Assembly: GCF_001662075.1 (NCBI RefSeq)
Contig: NZ_LYPL01000001.1
Span: forward strand, 682,001-746,000
DNA length: 64,000 bases
From: Rhizobium bangladeshense
Lineage (GTDB): Bacteria > Pseudomonadota > Alphaproteobacteria > Rhizobiales > Rhizobiaceae
Direction of reading: 5' to 3'
This document shows, in pieces, positions 20,107 through 29,049 of this stretch. How positions within the stretch are numbered: the first letter of the stretch is position 1; every line of letters begins with the position of its first letter. The notes under the pieces were generated by a model. The model was not told the DNA's origin and ran no database searches. It worked only from the letters and a program-made list of their open reading frames with translations. Both the position numbers and the translations under genes were made by a program.

Positions 20107-21231
20107 ATGCCGCACAAGGTTTCTCTTTCCCGTCTGAAGCTGACAGACTTCCGTAACTATGCGGCGGTGAGCCTCACCCTCGATGGCCGGCATGCCGTGC
20201 TGACGGGAAACAACGGTGCGGGCAAGACCAATCTCATGGAGGCGGTCTCGCTGCTTTCGCCGGGCCGGGGGCTTCGCCGCGCCGCCTATGGCGATATTAC
20301 CCGCGTCGGCGCGGCCGGCGGCTTTTCGATCTTTGCCGCGCTTGACGGCATGGAGGGCGAAGTCGAGATCGGCACCGGCATTGAAGCGGGGGAGGAAAGC
20401 ACCACCCGCAGGCTGCGGATCAACGGTACCGCGGCAAAGACCGCCGACGAACTGACAGACCATCTGCGTCTTCTCTGGCTGACACCGGCGATGGACGGGC
20501 TCTTTACCGGCGCCTCCTCCGACCGCCGACGCTTTCTCGACCGGCTGGTGCTGTCGCTCGATCCCGCCCATGGCCGCCGCGCCAGCGATTTCGAGCGCGC
20601 CATGCGCAGCCGCAACAGATTGCTGGACGAAGGCCGCTTCGACCCTTCCTGGCTCGCCGGCATCGAGGAGCAGATGGCCAGCCTCGGCATCGCCATGGCG
20701 CTCGCCCGACAGGAAATGCTCGGCCTGCTCGCCCGGTTGATCGAGGAAAGGCCCGAGAACTCGCCCTTCCCTTCGGCATCGCTGCAGCTTTCGGGCTTCA
20801 TGGACGGCCAGTTCTCTCGCCCCTCGGTCGATCTCGAGGACGAATATGCGGCGATGCTGGCGGAGAGCCGGTATCGGGACGCCGGCGCGGGACGCACGCT
20901 GGACGGGCCGCACCGAGCCGATCTCATCGTCCACCACCGCGAAAAGGCGATGGAGGCGGAGCGTTGCTCGACCGGTGAGCAGAAAGCGCTGCTCGTCGGC
21001 CTGGTGCTTGCGCATGCGCGGCTCGTCGGCAATCTCACCGGCCATGCGCCGATCCTGCTGCTCGACGAGATCGCCGCGCATCTCGACGAGGGCCGCCGTG
21101 CGGCACTGTTCGATCTCATCGACGGGCTCGGCGGCCAGGCTTTCATGACGGGTACGGATCGGACGATGTTTTCAGCGCTCGCAGACCGGGCGCAGTTCTT
21201 CACCGTTGCCGACGGAAAGGTGTTCGGATGA
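20107..21231 (+). CDS. recF: DNA replication and repair protein RecF
   Basis: RecF is an SMC-like ATPase that acts with RecO and RecR to load RecA at gaps and stalled forks. The 374-residue length is standard. Walker A GNNGAGKT is at about 35-42, the ABC signature CSTGEQKALLVGL and Walker B ILLLDEIAAHLDE lie near the C-terminus. The gene is not next to dnaA-dnaN as in many bacteria, but this separation is usual in alphaproteobacteria. Its last codons overlap the moeB-like start (ATGA), which suggests translational coupling. recR, a partner, lies at 35.1 kb. Confidence 0.97.
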   Translation: MPHKVSLSRLKLTDFRNYAAVSLTLDGRHAVLTGNNGAGKTNLMEAVSLLSPGRGLRRAAYGDITRVGAAGGFSIFAALDGMEGEVEIGTGIEAGEESTTRRLRINGTAAKTADELTDHLRLLWLTPAMDGLFTGASSDRRRFLDRLVLSLDPAHGRRASDFERAMRSRNRLLDEGRFDPSWLAGIEEQMASLGIAMALARQEMLGLLARLIEERPENSPFPSASLQLSGFMDGQFSRPSVDLEDEYAAMLAESRYRDAGAGRTLDGPHRADLIVHHREKAMEAERCSTGEQKALLVGLVLAHARLVGNLTGHAPILLLDEIAAHLDEGRRAALFDLIDGLGGQAFMTGTDRTMFSALADRAQFFTVADGKVFG

Positions 21232-22043
21232 GGAAGGCGGCTTTTCCCGGCGTCGGGCGTCATGATAGCATCGCCGCCATGGAACCGCTCAGCCCCGACG
21301 AAATCGCCCGATATCACCGTCACATCCTGCTCCCCGAGATCGGCGGCGCCGGCCAGCAGAGGCTGAAGGCCGCCCGCGTGCTGGTGATCGGCGCCGGCGG
21401 CCTTGGAGCGCCGATCCTGCAATATCTGGCTGCCGCGGGTATCGGCACGCTCGGCATCGTCGATGACGACCGGGTGTCACTTTCCAACCTGCAGCGGCAG
21501 GTGATCCACGATTCTGGCACGATCGGCGAATTGAAAACCGAAAGTGCGGCGCTCGCCATTGCCCGACTCAATCCGCATGTGCGCCTGATCCGCTTCGAGG
21601 GACGATTTGACGCGGAGACCGCCCAGCGGCAGCTCGCCGGCTTCGACCTGCTGATTGACGGTTCCGACAATTTCGACACGCGTTATGCCGCCGCCGACGC
21701 CGCCGAGGCGGCGCAGATTGCGCTCGTCACCGGCGCGGTCGGGCGTTTCGACGGTTCGCTGACGGTGCTCAAGCCCTATGAGACCGGAGACGACGGAACA
21801 CCCAATCCCGGATATCGCGACCTGTTTCCGGAAGCGCCGCCGGCTGGCCTTATCCCCGCCTGCGCCGAAGCCGGAATCATCGGCGCGCTCACCGGCGTCA
21901 TCGGCACGATGATGGCGATGGAGGCGATCAAGCTGATCACCGGCGCCGGCGAACCGCTGATCGGGCGGCTGCTGCTCTATGACGCGCTCTCGGCCCGGTT
22001 CGACACGATACGCTATAAACGCCGCCGGGAAAGGCAAGAATAG
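21228..22043 (+). CDS. moeB: MoeB/HesA/ThiF-type adenylating enzyme without the zinc-binding cysteines
   Basis: Members activate the C-terminal glycine of MoaD- or ThiS-like sulfur carriers by adenylation for molybdopterin or thiamine synthesis. The 271-residue protein has the nucleotide loop GAGGLGAPILQYLA, the catalytic LIDGSDNFDTRYA and CAEAGIIGALTGVIG. The zinc site usually made by CxxC (here GYRD) and a C-terminal CxxCG (here absent; the protein ends in RRRERQE) is missing entirely. The start overlaps the recF stop; an ATG at 21279 (MEPLSPDE) fits the family N-terminus and is an alternative. The choice between MoeB and HesA roles is open. Confidence 0.88.
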   Translation: MRKAAFPGVGRHDSIAAMEPLSPDEIARYHRHILLPEIGGAGQQRLKAARVLVIGAGGLGAPILQYLAAAGIGTLGIVDDDRVSLSNLQRQVIHDSGTIGELKTESAALAIARLNPHVRLIRFEGRFDAETAQRQLAGFDLLIDGSDNFDTRYAAADAAEAAQIALVTGAVGRFDGSLTVLKPYETGDDGTPNPGYRDLFPEAPPAGLIPACAEAGIIGALTGVIGTMMAMEAIKLITGAGEPLIGRLLLYDALSARFDTIRYKRRRERQE

Positions 22044-22048
22044 ACCCT

Positions 22049-22537
22049 ATGACAATCATCCGCCTGGATCAGAGCTTCACGCGCTGGGACGAACTGCTGG
22101 CACTCATCCTCGCCGCCTTCGCCTCGATGAACGGCAGGATCGACCCGCCCTCTTCGGCGCTCAAGCTGACCACGGAGTCGCTGGCCGAAAAAGCCGGAAC
22201 CGAGATCGGTCATGTCGCCATCGAAGACGAAAAGCTGGTAGGCTGCCTGTTCCTGCGGCCGGAGGCCGACTGTCTCTATGTCGGCAAGCTCGCTGTTCTC
22301 CCGGAGGCGCAAGGCAAGGGGCTCGGCAAGCGGCTGCTGGCAACCGCCGAGGCGACCGCGGCAGCGCTTGGCCTTGCCGCTTTGCGGCTGGAGACGCGCA
22401 TCGAACTCACCGAAAATCATGCCGTCTTTGGCGCCTGGGGATTTTCGAGAACCGCCGAGAAGGCGCATCCGGGTTTTGCCAGAACCACCTTCGTCGAGAT
22501 GCGGAAGATGCTTGCGGCTCAGGCCCGCATCGTCTGA
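22049..22537 (+). CDS. GNAT-family N-acetyltransferase
   Basis: This 162-residue single-domain acetyltransferase uses acetyl-CoA to modify an unknown small molecule or protein. The acetyl-CoA site is visible as LAVLPEAQGKGLGKRLLATAE (Q/RxxGxG/A). The following strand-helix (LRLETRIEL, HAVFGAWGF) fits the GNAT fold. It starts 5 bp after the moeB-like gene, so recF, moeB and this gene are probably co-transcribed. It ends 7 bp from the convergent dehydrogenase gene. Confidence 0.9.
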   Translation: MTIIRLDQSFTRWDELLALILAAFASMNGRIDPPSSALKLTTESLAEKAGTEIGHVAIEDEKLVGCLFLRPEADCLYVGKLAVLPEAQGKGLGKRLLATAEATAAALGLAALRLETRIELTENHAVFGAWGFSRTAEKAHPGFARTTFVEMRKMLAAQARIV

Positions 22538-22544
22538 ACCGGGA

Positions 22545-23546
22545 TCAACGCCCGGGCAGCACCCGGTTCGGCGGCCTGTGGCCGTCGATGAAGGTGCGAA
22601 TATTGATGATCACCTTGTCGCCCATATCAATGCGGCCTTCGATCGTCGCCGAGCTCATATGCGGCAGCAGCACGACCTTGCCCTCGTTGGCGAGCTTGAC
22701 GAGTTTCGGGTTGACGGCCGGTTCGTTTTCGAACACGTCGAGGCCGGCGCCGGCGATCTTGCCCTCTCTCAGGCTTTTAATCAGCGCGCTTTCGTCGACC
22801 ACATCGCCGCGGGCGGTGTTGACGAGATAGGCGGTCGGCTGCAGCAGCGCCAGGCGACGGGCTGAAATCAGATGGAAGGTTGCCGGCGTCGACGGGCAAT
22901 TGACCGAGACGATGTCGACGCGGGCGAGCATCTGGTCGAGGCTTTCCCAATAGGTCGCCTCCAACTCGTCCTCGACGGCCGGATTGACGCGCTTGCGGTT
23001 GTGGTAATGGATCGAAAGGCCGAAGGCCTTGGCGCGGCGTGCGACTGCCGTGCCGATGCGACCCATGCCGACGATGCCGATGCGCTTGCCGTGAATGCGC
23101 CGGCCGAGCATCCAGGTGGGAGACCAGCCGGCCCACTCGCCCGGCTTGTCGGTCAGCACCCGCGCCCCTTCGCCGAGCCGTCTCGGCACCGCGAGGATCA
23201 GCGCCATAGTCATGTCGGCGGTATCCTCGGTCAGGACGTTCGGCGTGTTGGTGACGGTGATGCCCTTGCGCGCCGCCGCCTCGACGTCGATATGGTCGGT
23301 GCCGTTGGAGAAGCTCGCAATCAGCTTCATCTGCGGGCCGGCCGCCTCGATCAGCGCCGCGTCGATGCGATCGGTGACGGTCGGCACCAGCACGTCGGCG
23401 GTCCGGACAGCCGCCATGAGCTCGGGCACGGAGCGCGGCGCGTCATCGATGTTCAGCTCGGCATCGAAGAGTTCCCGCATTCGGGTTTCGACGGCATCCG
23501 GCAGCTTTCGGGTGATGTAGACCTTCGGTTTTTTCTTCGCTGTCAT
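22545..23546 (-). CDS. D-isomer specific 2-hydroxyacid dehydrogenase (glyoxylate reductase-like)
   Basis: This cytoplasmic NAD(P)H-dependent oxidoreductase acts on D-2-hydroxyacids or their keto acids. The 333-residue protein has the split catalytic domain and a Rossmann domain with GIVGMGRIGTAVARRA. Catalytic Arg is in VNTARGDVVD, Glu in DVFENEPAVN and His in LLPHMSSAT. The overall pattern is closest to glyoxylate/hydroxypyruvate reductases (GyaR type), though the substrate is not certain. It is a single gene, divergent from a secreted SH3 protein and convergent with the GNAT gene. Confidence 0.93.
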   Translation of the reverse strand: MTAKKKPKVYITRKLPDAVETRMRELFDAELNIDDAPRSVPELMAAVRTADVLVPTVTDRIDAALIEAAGPQMKLIASFSNGTDHIDVEAAARKGITVTNTPNVLTEDTADMTMALILAVPRRLGEGARVLTDKPGEWAGWSPTWMLGRRIHGKRIGIVGMGRIGTAVARRAKAFGLSIHYHNRKRVNPAVEDELEATYWESLDQMLARVDIVSVNCPSTPATFHLISARRLALLQPTAYLVNTARGDVVDESALIKSLREGKIAGAGLDVFENEPAVNPKLVKLANEGKVVLLPHMSSATIEGRIDMGDKVIINIRTFIDGHRPPNRVLPGR

Positions 23547-23730
23547 GGCTGCCTGCGGTGCCTTGTTCAGAGGTCTTTAACCAAGAGGGGTGATAATTTT
23601 CTCATTCCGGGCAATTTCTACCAGACCCGCACGCGAAGACAAACAAAACTCGTGGTGCAGCCGGCGAATATCACAACCCGGACAGCGTGCAGGCGAGCCT
23701 GCCGGTGAATTCGAGCAAACGGATGCCTCC

Positions 23731-24270
23731 ATGCGCAGCAAAGTCCTGAAGTCCTGCCTCGCCTTCGCGATCGCTCTGGCCGCATCGCTCGGCCCCGTCG
23801 AATTTGCCAATGCGCAGGCGGCCAAGGGACCGAGCGGCCTGCCATTGCCCCGCTTCGTCACGCTGAAATCCAAGCGCGTCAATCTGCGCATCGGCCCGGG
23901 AACGGATTACGCGGTTTCATGGATGTATTTGAAATCCGGCCTGCCGGTCGAGATCATCCAGGAATACGACAACTGGCGCCGTATCCGTGATGCCGATGGC
24001 ACCGAAGGCTGGGTCAATCAGTCGCTGCTCTCCGGCCAGCGTGCGGCGATCGCCGCACCCTGGATGAAGACGAAGGGCAAGGGCATCTTCGTCAATCTGC
24101 GCCGCGAGGCGCAGCCCTCCGCCTCGATCATCGCCAAGCTGGAACCCGGCGTGATGCTGACGATCGGCGAATGCAACGGCGACTGGTGCCGCGCCGAAAC
24201 CGACGGCGCCACCGGCTGGGTGGCGCAGTCGGAAATCTGGGGCGCCTATCCCGGCGAAGCCTTCAAATAA
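23731..24270 (+). CDS. Secreted protein with two bacterial SH3 domains
   Basis: The 179-residue product begins with a signal peptide (MRSKVLKS, hydrophobic core, cleavage likely after ANAQA). Two SH3b-like units follow: KRVNLRIGPGTDYAVSW to GTEGWVNQSLL, and GIFVNLRREAQPSASII to GATGWVAQSEIWG. It is related in type to the SH3 protein at 11.3 kb but lacks the charged tail. Such proteins usually bind cell wall or act as periplasmic adaptors. The ATG at 23731 is chosen for the signal peptide; an upstream open stretch from 23590 is not protein-like. Its stop overlaps the convergent kinase gene by 8 bp. Confidence 0.9.
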   Translation: MRSKVLKSCLAFAIALAASLGPVEFANAQAAKGPSGLPLPRFVTLKSKRVNLRIGPGTDYAVSWMYLKSGLPVEIIQEYDNWRRIRDADGTEGWVNQSLLSGQRAAIAAPWMKTKGKGIFVNLRREAQPSASIIAKLEPGVMLTIGECNGDWCRAETDGATGWVAQSEIWGAYPGEAFK

Positions 24271-25255
24271 GCCCTGCCTGCTTGGCGGCCTCGTTGAGCG
24301 AGGTCATCGGGCGCGGGCCGATCTGCTGGATGACGATGCCGGCAGCGAGGCAGCCGAGCTTGCCGCAATCTTCGAGGGACCGTCCCTGCGTATAGCCGTA
24401 GAGGAAGCCGGAGGCAAAAAGGTCGCCGGCGCCCGTCGTGTCTACAACTTCCCTGATCCGGATCGCATCGACGTAATAGCGCTCGCGGCCCTTCAGGATG
24501 ACGGCGCCATTCTCACTCATCGTCACGGCGGCGATCTTGCAGTCCGCGGCAATCCTGTTCAGTGCCTCTTCGAAGTCTTCAGTCTGGTAAAGCGACAACG
24601 CTTCCTGGCGATTGGCGAAGACGATATCGACCGTGCCGGAGCGCATCAGATCGAGGAATTCGCCGCGATAACGGTCGACGCAGAAACTGTCGGAGAGCGT
24701 CATCGACATTTCGCGGCCGTTTTCATGGGCGATGCGGGCGCAGTCGCGAATAGCCTCCTTGGCGCGCGGCGGATCCCAGAGATAACCTTCGAAATAGGTG
24801 ACCTTGGCATCGGCAACGACATCGGCCTCGACGTCCTCAGGGCCGAGTTCGACGCAGGCGCCGAGATAGGTATTCATCGAACGTTCGCCGTCTTCGGTGA
24901 CGAAGATCATCGAACGCGCCGTCGGCGGGAAGGTGCCCTTGGGACGAGTCTGATAGTGGACGCCCTGGGCGCGAATGTCGTGGGTGAAAATGTCGCCGAG
25001 CTGATCTGCGGCGACATTGCCGAAATAGGCAGCCTTGCCGCCGAGATTCGCAACGCCGGCCGCCGTATTGCCGGCGCTGCCGCCGGAGGCTTCGAGGGCG
25101 GGTCCCATGCGCGAATAAAGAAGTTCGGCGCGCTCGGCATCGATGAGGTTCATCGCCGCCTTGGTGATCTTGTTATCAATGAGGAACTGGTCGTCGCAGC
25201 GGGCAATGATATCCACGATCGCGTTGCCGACTGTCAGAACATCGAATCTTGTCAT
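24263..25255 (-). CDS. PfkB-family carbohydrate/nucleoside kinase, probably adenosine kinase
   Basis: This sugar or nucleoside kinase is of the ribokinase (PfkB) superfamily, 330 residues. The N-terminal VGNAIVDII and SGGSAGNTAAGVANLGG motifs bind substrate; the C-terminal anion-hole motif VDTTGAGDLFASGFL carries the catalytic Asp. The pattern is that of bacterial adenosine kinase (EC 2.7.1.20), which salvages adenosine released by S-adenosylhomocysteine breakdown; fructokinase-like specificity cannot be excluded. The ATG at 25255 is preceded by a region with no other gene. The gene is convergent and slightly overlapping with the SH3 gene. Confidence 0.92.
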   Translation of the reverse strand: MTRFDVLTVGNAIVDIIARCDDQFLIDNKITKAAMNLIDAERAELLYSRMGPALEASGGSAGNTAAGVANLGGKAAYFGNVAADQLGDIFTHDIRAQGVHYQTRPKGTFPPTARSMIFVTEDGERSMNTYLGACVELGPEDVEADVVADAKVTYFEGYLWDPPRAKEAIRDCARIAHENGREMSMTLSDSFCVDRYRGEFLDLMRSGTVDIVFANRQEALSLYQTEDFEEALNRIAADCKIAAVTMSENGAVILKGRERYYVDAIRIREVVDTTGAGDLFASGFLYGYTQGRSLEDCGKLGCLAAGIVIQQIGPRPMTSLNEAAKQAGLI

Positions 25256-25672
25256 GAAATGGGGAGTCCCGAATTTGTGTATCCGGGGTTCGGTCTTAGC
25301 GAAATTTCCGCGGTTTGGAAGGATAAATGGTGAATGGCGTCTCTATTCTTCGCAAAAGTGCCGCCTATTCGTCATGTCCCTGTCATTTTCGAGACCTACA
25401 AATGCTCGCAAGAAGACCGGCATGAGCAGCTTTTGGTTGCGGCCGGGCGACGAGGGATGATCCCTTCGATCTTACCGGCGCGGTGCTGACCACGGATGAA
25501 CTGGCAGTCTCGCGATCCGGATATCCGGCAAGGCCGGAGCGGAAAAGCGGGCCATGCCCGCTTTTTTTGCGTTCCGATGCAGTCCATCGCGGCCGGGCGC
25601 CGATTGCGTTTTCAACGCAGGCCTTTTGCTGCTAGACCTCGGATACTCCCTCCCCGCAGAGCATCCTCCCTT
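25256..25672. other. Divergent region between the PfkB kinase and AEC transporter genes, with an orphan terminator
   Basis: This 417-bp region separates two divergent genes. It contains a perfect 12-bp palindrome CCGGATATCCGG (25517-25528) and a strong terminator at 25543-25568. No open frame in it is convincing. The terminator implies a short rightward transcript starting within this region, either a small RNA or an attenuated leader of the transporter gene; no promoter could be fixed by eye. Confidence 0.5.
25543..25568 (+). terminator. Orphan Rho-independent terminator
   Basis: AAAAGCGGGC and GCCCGCTTTT form a near-perfect stem with a CAT loop, continuing into seven Ts. No gene on the plus strand ends nearby: the upstream gene runs leftward and starts at 25255. 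It also lies 105 bp before the transporter start, so it could be an attenuator. Confidence 0.8.
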
Positions 25673-26620
25673 ATGTCAGCCATCATTCTCGACGTCCTTC
25701 CCATCTTCATCCTGATCCTCATCGGCTGGGTAATCGTTCGCAGCGGCTTGATGGCATCGAATGTCGGCGACGCGCTCAGTGATTTCGTCTTCAAGATCGC
25801 CGTGCCGCTATTGCTCTTCCGCACCATCGCCGAGGCGGATTTCCATGGCGCTTCGCCCTTCCGGCTCTGGATCGTCTATTTCTCCGGCGTCGCCATCACC
25901 TGGACGGCCGGCCATATCGCCGCCACGCGCCTCTTTAACCGCGACGAACGGATCGGCGTGCTGGCCGGTGTTTCCTCGGCCTTCGCCAACAATGTTTTTA
26001 TCGGACTGCCGCTCGTCCAGCGGACCGTCGGCGACGAAGGACTGGTGGCGTTGTCGATCCTGCTTGCCGTGCATCTGCCGGTGATGATGGTCGCCGGCAC
26101 GGTGTTGATGGAGCACGCGGAAAGAAAGATCGCCGGCAAAAGCGACCGCAGCATGGTCTTCGTGCTTCGCCAGATCGCCGTCAATCTCATCCGCAATCCG
26201 CTGGTGATCGGCCTTGCGGCCGGCATGGCCGTGCATCTTTCCGGCCTCACCATGCCGACTGCGGTGGCATCGGTCGTCGGCCAGATCGCCGGCATAGCCG
26301 GCCCGGCGGCGCTGATCTCGCTCGGCATGGCGCTGGAGAGATACGGCGTCTCCGGCAATCTCGGCATCGCCAGCGTGACTTCGAGCCTCAAGCTGCTGCT
26401 GCTGCCCGGCTGCGTCTGGACAGCGAGCCGTCTCCTCGGTCTCAGCCCCGAATGGACGGCGGCGATCGTGCTGACCTCCTCCGTGCCAACAGGCGTCAAT
26501 GCCTGGCTGATCGCCAATCGTTTCGGCGTCGGCCACAGCCTCGCCGCCTCGACGATCTCGGTGACAACAGCGCTGGGCGCCGTCACCGTTTCTCTCTGGG
26601 CTTATTTCCTCGGCGCCTGA
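25673..26620 (+). CDS. AEC-family (auxin efflux carrier) transporter
   Basis: This integral membrane transporter has 315 residues with about ten hydrophobic helices, beginning with LDVLPIFILILIGWVIV. The family signature of two five-helix repeats with conserved Asn/Pro in the middle (SSAFANNVFIGLPL, LTSSVPTGVNAWLIA) is present. AEC proteins (MdcF/YfdV/PIN-like) carry small organic anions such as malonate or malate; the substrate here is unknown. The ATG at 25673 (MSAIILDVLP) is chosen because the preceding codons are Arg-rich and unlike the family. It is a single gene ending in a bidirectional terminator. Confidence 0.93.
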   Translation: MSAIILDVLPIFILILIGWVIVRSGLMASNVGDALSDFVFKIAVPLLLFRTIAEADFHGASPFRLWIVYFSGVAITWTAGHIAATRLFNRDERIGVLAGVSSAFANNVFIGLPLVQRTVGDEGLVALSILLAVHLPVMMVAGTVLMEHAERKIAGKSDRSMVFVLRQIAVNLIRNPLVIGLAAGMAVHLSGLTMPTAVASVVGQIAGIAGPAALISLGMALERYGVSGNLGIASVTSSLKLLLLPGCVWTASRLLGLSPEWTAAIVLTSSVPTGVNAWLIANRFGVGHSLAASTISVTTALGAVTVSLWAYFLGA

Positions 26621-26635
26621 TCTTGCGCTATCAAC

Positions 26636-26666
26636 AACAAAAGCCCGGCTTGCGGCCGGGCTTCGA
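26636..26666. terminator. Bidirectional terminator between AEC and cycM genes
   Basis: AGCCCGG and CCGGGCT form a hairpin with a 7-nt loop between two convergent genes. On the minus strand the stem is followed by TTTTGTTG, a good terminator for cycM; on the plus strand the T-tract is weak. Confidence 0.8.
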
Positions 26667-26689
26667 TTGTCATGCGATGGCGCTTCGCC

Positions 26690-27253
26690 TTACTGAGTCG
26701 CGGTTTTCGGATCCGGCAGCGGTACCGGCGAATCGGCGAGCGTTTGCAGGTAGAGGATGACGTTGGCGCGCTCCTGATCCTTCGCCAGGCCTGCGAATCC
26801 CATCGCGGTGCCCGGCACATCCTTCTTCGGCGCCAGCAGGAACTTGTTGAGGTTCTCGAAGGTCCACTTCTCGCTGCTGCCCTTGGAAAAATCCTTCATG
26901 GCGGCGGAATAGGCGAAGCCTTCATGCGAGGCGATCGGGCGATCTACGACACCAAAGAGGTTAGGACCGACCTTGTTCGGTCCCCCTTTGGTGGCGTCAT
27001 GACAGGCCTGACACTTCTTGAAGGCCGCTTCACCGGCCTTGGCATCTGCAGAAGCGAGCAATTGCGCGATCGGAACGGCAGCGGCGGGCGCGGCTTCACC
27101 ACCGGCGGCGGGCGCCTCCTCGGCAACGATCGCGAAACCTTCCTTTTCCGGCGCTTCGGAATGGAAGATCCCCTCGGACGCGATGGAGACCGACATCAGA
27201 ACGAAAATCGTTCCGAGCAGCGCCCCCACGGCCGTATTGACGTATGAATTCAT
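26690..27253 (-). CDS. cycM: Membrane-anchored cytochrome c, CycM-like
   Basis: This class I cytochrome c probably passes electrons from the bc1 complex to an aa3-type oxidase in the membrane. The 187-residue protein begins with an uncleaved signal-anchor helix ([20 protein letters not shown]), then an Ala/Pro/Glu-rich linker, then the haem domain with CQACH at about 80 and the axial Met in [10 protein letters not shown]. This layout matches Bradyrhizobium CycM (cytochrome c552). The ATG at 27253 has AAGGGGAG upstream. It is a single gene, divergent from kdsB. Confidence 0.93.
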   Translation of the reverse strand: MNSYVNTAVGALLGTIFVLMSVSIASEGIFHSEAPEKEGFAIVAEEAPAAGGEAAPAAAVPIAQLLASADAKAGEAAFKKCQACHDATKGGPNKVGPNLFGVVDRPIASHEGFAYSAAMKDFSKGSSEKWTFENLNKFLLAPKKDVPGTAMGFAGLAKDQERANVILYLQTLADSPVPLPDPKTATQ

Positions 27254-27406
27254 CTGCAATGCTCCCCTTGCAGCCGGCAGACCAGAACCGGACCATCTTG
27301 AAATCGCGCGGAACCTATGTCTTTTGACTGGCCGTTGCAACTGTCTAAATGGTCTTATGCGTGAGACTTTTTGACACTTTTCAGCCCGGAATAGAAGGCC
27401 CGAACC

Positions 27407-28162
27407 ATGAGTGATTCAAATTTAGACGAGGTGCTGGTATTGATCCCGGCGCGCATGGCCTCCACCCGGCTTCCGGGCAAGCCGCTCGCCGATATTTGCG
27501 GACTGCCGATGATCGTGCAGGTGGCGATGCGCGCCAAAGAAGCAGCCATCGGCCGCGTGGTCGTCGCCGTCGACGACCAACAGGTGTTCGATGCCGTTTC
27601 TGCCGCCGGCTTCGATGCCGTCATGACCAGCAGGGACCATCAATCGGGTTCCGACCGGATTTTCGAAGCGCTGACCAAGGTCGATCCGGACGGGAAAGCG
27701 AAAATCATCGTCAACGTCCAGGGCGACCTGCCGACGATCGATGCCGAAACCGTGCGCGCGGCTCTGCGCCCTCTCGAGAACGAGGCGGTCGATATCGGCA
27801 CGCTGACGACCGAAATCGACGATGAGGACGACAAGACCGCGGCGCATATCGTCAAGATCGTCGGTTCGCCCGTCTCCGACACCCGTCTACACGCCCTCTA
27901 CTTCACGCGCGCGACAGCGCCTTACGGCAAGGGGCCGCTCTATCACCATATCGGCCTTTATGCCTATCGGCGTTCGGCGCTGGAGCGATTTGTCTCGCTC
28001 GGCCCGTCGACGCTCGAAAAGCGCGAATCGCTTGAGCAGCTGCGGGCGCTGGAGGCCGGCATGCGCATCGACGTGGAGATCGTTGACACGGTTCCGCTCG
28101 GTGTCGATACTCCCGCCGACCTTGAAAAAGCGCGGCGCATTCTCTCCGCAAAGTCGAACTGA
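27407..28162 (+). CDS. kdsB: 3-deoxy-manno-octulosonate cytidylyltransferase (CMP-KDO synthetase)
   Basis: KdsB activates KDO with CTP to CMP-KDO, needed for the inner core of lipopolysaccharide. The 251-residue length is normal. The nucleotide-binding N-terminus reads [16 protein letters not shown], followed by the metal and substrate motifs [10 protein letters not shown] and HIGLYAYRR, and [14 protein letters not shown] near the end. All are intact. It lies 10 bp upstream of pheA and the two are likely co-transcribed, a pairing common in Rhizobiales though not functionally obvious. Confidence 0.97.
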   Translation: MSDSNLDEVLVLIPARMASTRLPGKPLADICGLPMIVQVAMRAKEAAIGRVVVAVDDQQVFDAVSAAGFDAVMTSRDHQSGSDRIFEALTKVDPDGKAKIIVNVQGDLPTIDAETVRAALRPLENEAVDIGTLTTEIDDEDDKTAAHIVKIVGSPVSDTRLHALYFTRATAPYGKGPLYHHIGLYAYRRSALERFVSLGPSTLEKRESLEQLRALEAGMRIDVEIVDTVPLGVDTPADLEKARRILSAKSN

Positions 28163-28172
28163 CGGAACCATC

Positions 28173-29027
28173 ATGAACATCAAGACCAACAGGATCGCCT
28201 TCCAGGGCGAGTTCGGCGCCAATTCCGACATGGCCAGCCGCGACATGTTTCCAACCATGGAACCGCTGCCGTGCCAGACGTTCGAGGATGCCTTCACCGC
28301 GGTCGACAACGGCGACGCCGATATCGCCATGATCCCGATCGAAAACACCATTGCCGGCCGCGTTGCCGATATCCATCACCTGCTGCCGGAATCGCGGCTG
28401 CACATCATCGGCGAATATTTCATGCCGATCCGTTTCCAGCTGATGGTGCTGCCCGGAGTGACCAAGGACGAGATCCGCACGGTGCACAGCCATATCCATG
28501 CGCTCGGCCAGTGCCGCAAGATCGTGCGCGCCCATGGCTGGAAGCCTGTCATCGCCGGCGATACGGCAGGGGCGGCAAAGCTCGTCAAGGAAACCGGCGA
28601 CCGCTCGATGGCGGCGCTCGCGCCACGCCTTGCCGCCGATCTCTACGGGCTCGAGATCGTCGCCGAAAATGTCGAGGATACAGAAAACAACGTCACCCGC
28701 TTCGTCGTGCTCTCGCGTGACGAGGAATGGGCGCAGCGCAATTCGGCGGAAGAAAAGGTCGTCACCACCTTCGTCTTCAACGTCCGCAACATTCCGGCCG
28801 CGCTCTACAAGGCGCTCGGCGGCTTTGCCACCAACAACATCAACATGACGAAGCTGGAAAGTTACCAGCTCGGCGGAAAATTCGTGGCGACGCAGTTCTA
28901 CGCCGATATCGAAGGCCATCCGAACGATCCGAACGTTCGCCGGGCCTTGGAGGAGCTGCGTTTCTTCTCCGAGAAGGTGCGCATCCTCGGCGTCTATAAG
29001 GGGCATGCGATGCGAGGCCTGCTCTAA
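28173..29027 (+). CDS. pheA: Prephenate dehydratase
   Basis: The enzyme converts prephenate to phenylpyruvate in phenylalanine synthesis. The 284-residue protein is monofunctional, with no chorismate mutase domain. The catalytic domain spans about 1-185 and includes PIENTIAGRVADIH and the family signature ENNVTRFVVLSR (Thr-Arg-Phe active site). A C-terminal ACT domain (about 200-275; NIPAALYKALGGFATNNINM then LES) is the expected site for phenylalanine feedback. The ATG at 28173 starts the family homology; the same frame is open further upstream inside kdsB but only by chance. Confidence 0.97.
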   Translation: MNIKTNRIAFQGEFGANSDMASRDMFPTMEPLPCQTFEDAFTAVDNGDADIAMIPIENTIAGRVADIHHLLPESRLHIIGEYFMPIRFQLMVLPGVTKDEIRTVHSHIHALGQCRKIVRAHGWKPVIAGDTAGAAKLVKETGDRSMAALAPRLAADLYGLEIVAENVEDTENNVTRFVVLSRDEEWAQRNSAEEKVVTTFVFNVRNIPAALYKALGGFATNNINMTKLESYQLGGKFVATQFYADIEGHPNDPNVRRALEELRFFSEKVRILGVYKGHAMRGLL

Positions 29028-29049
29028 GCAGGCCCCATCCATCAGGCTA

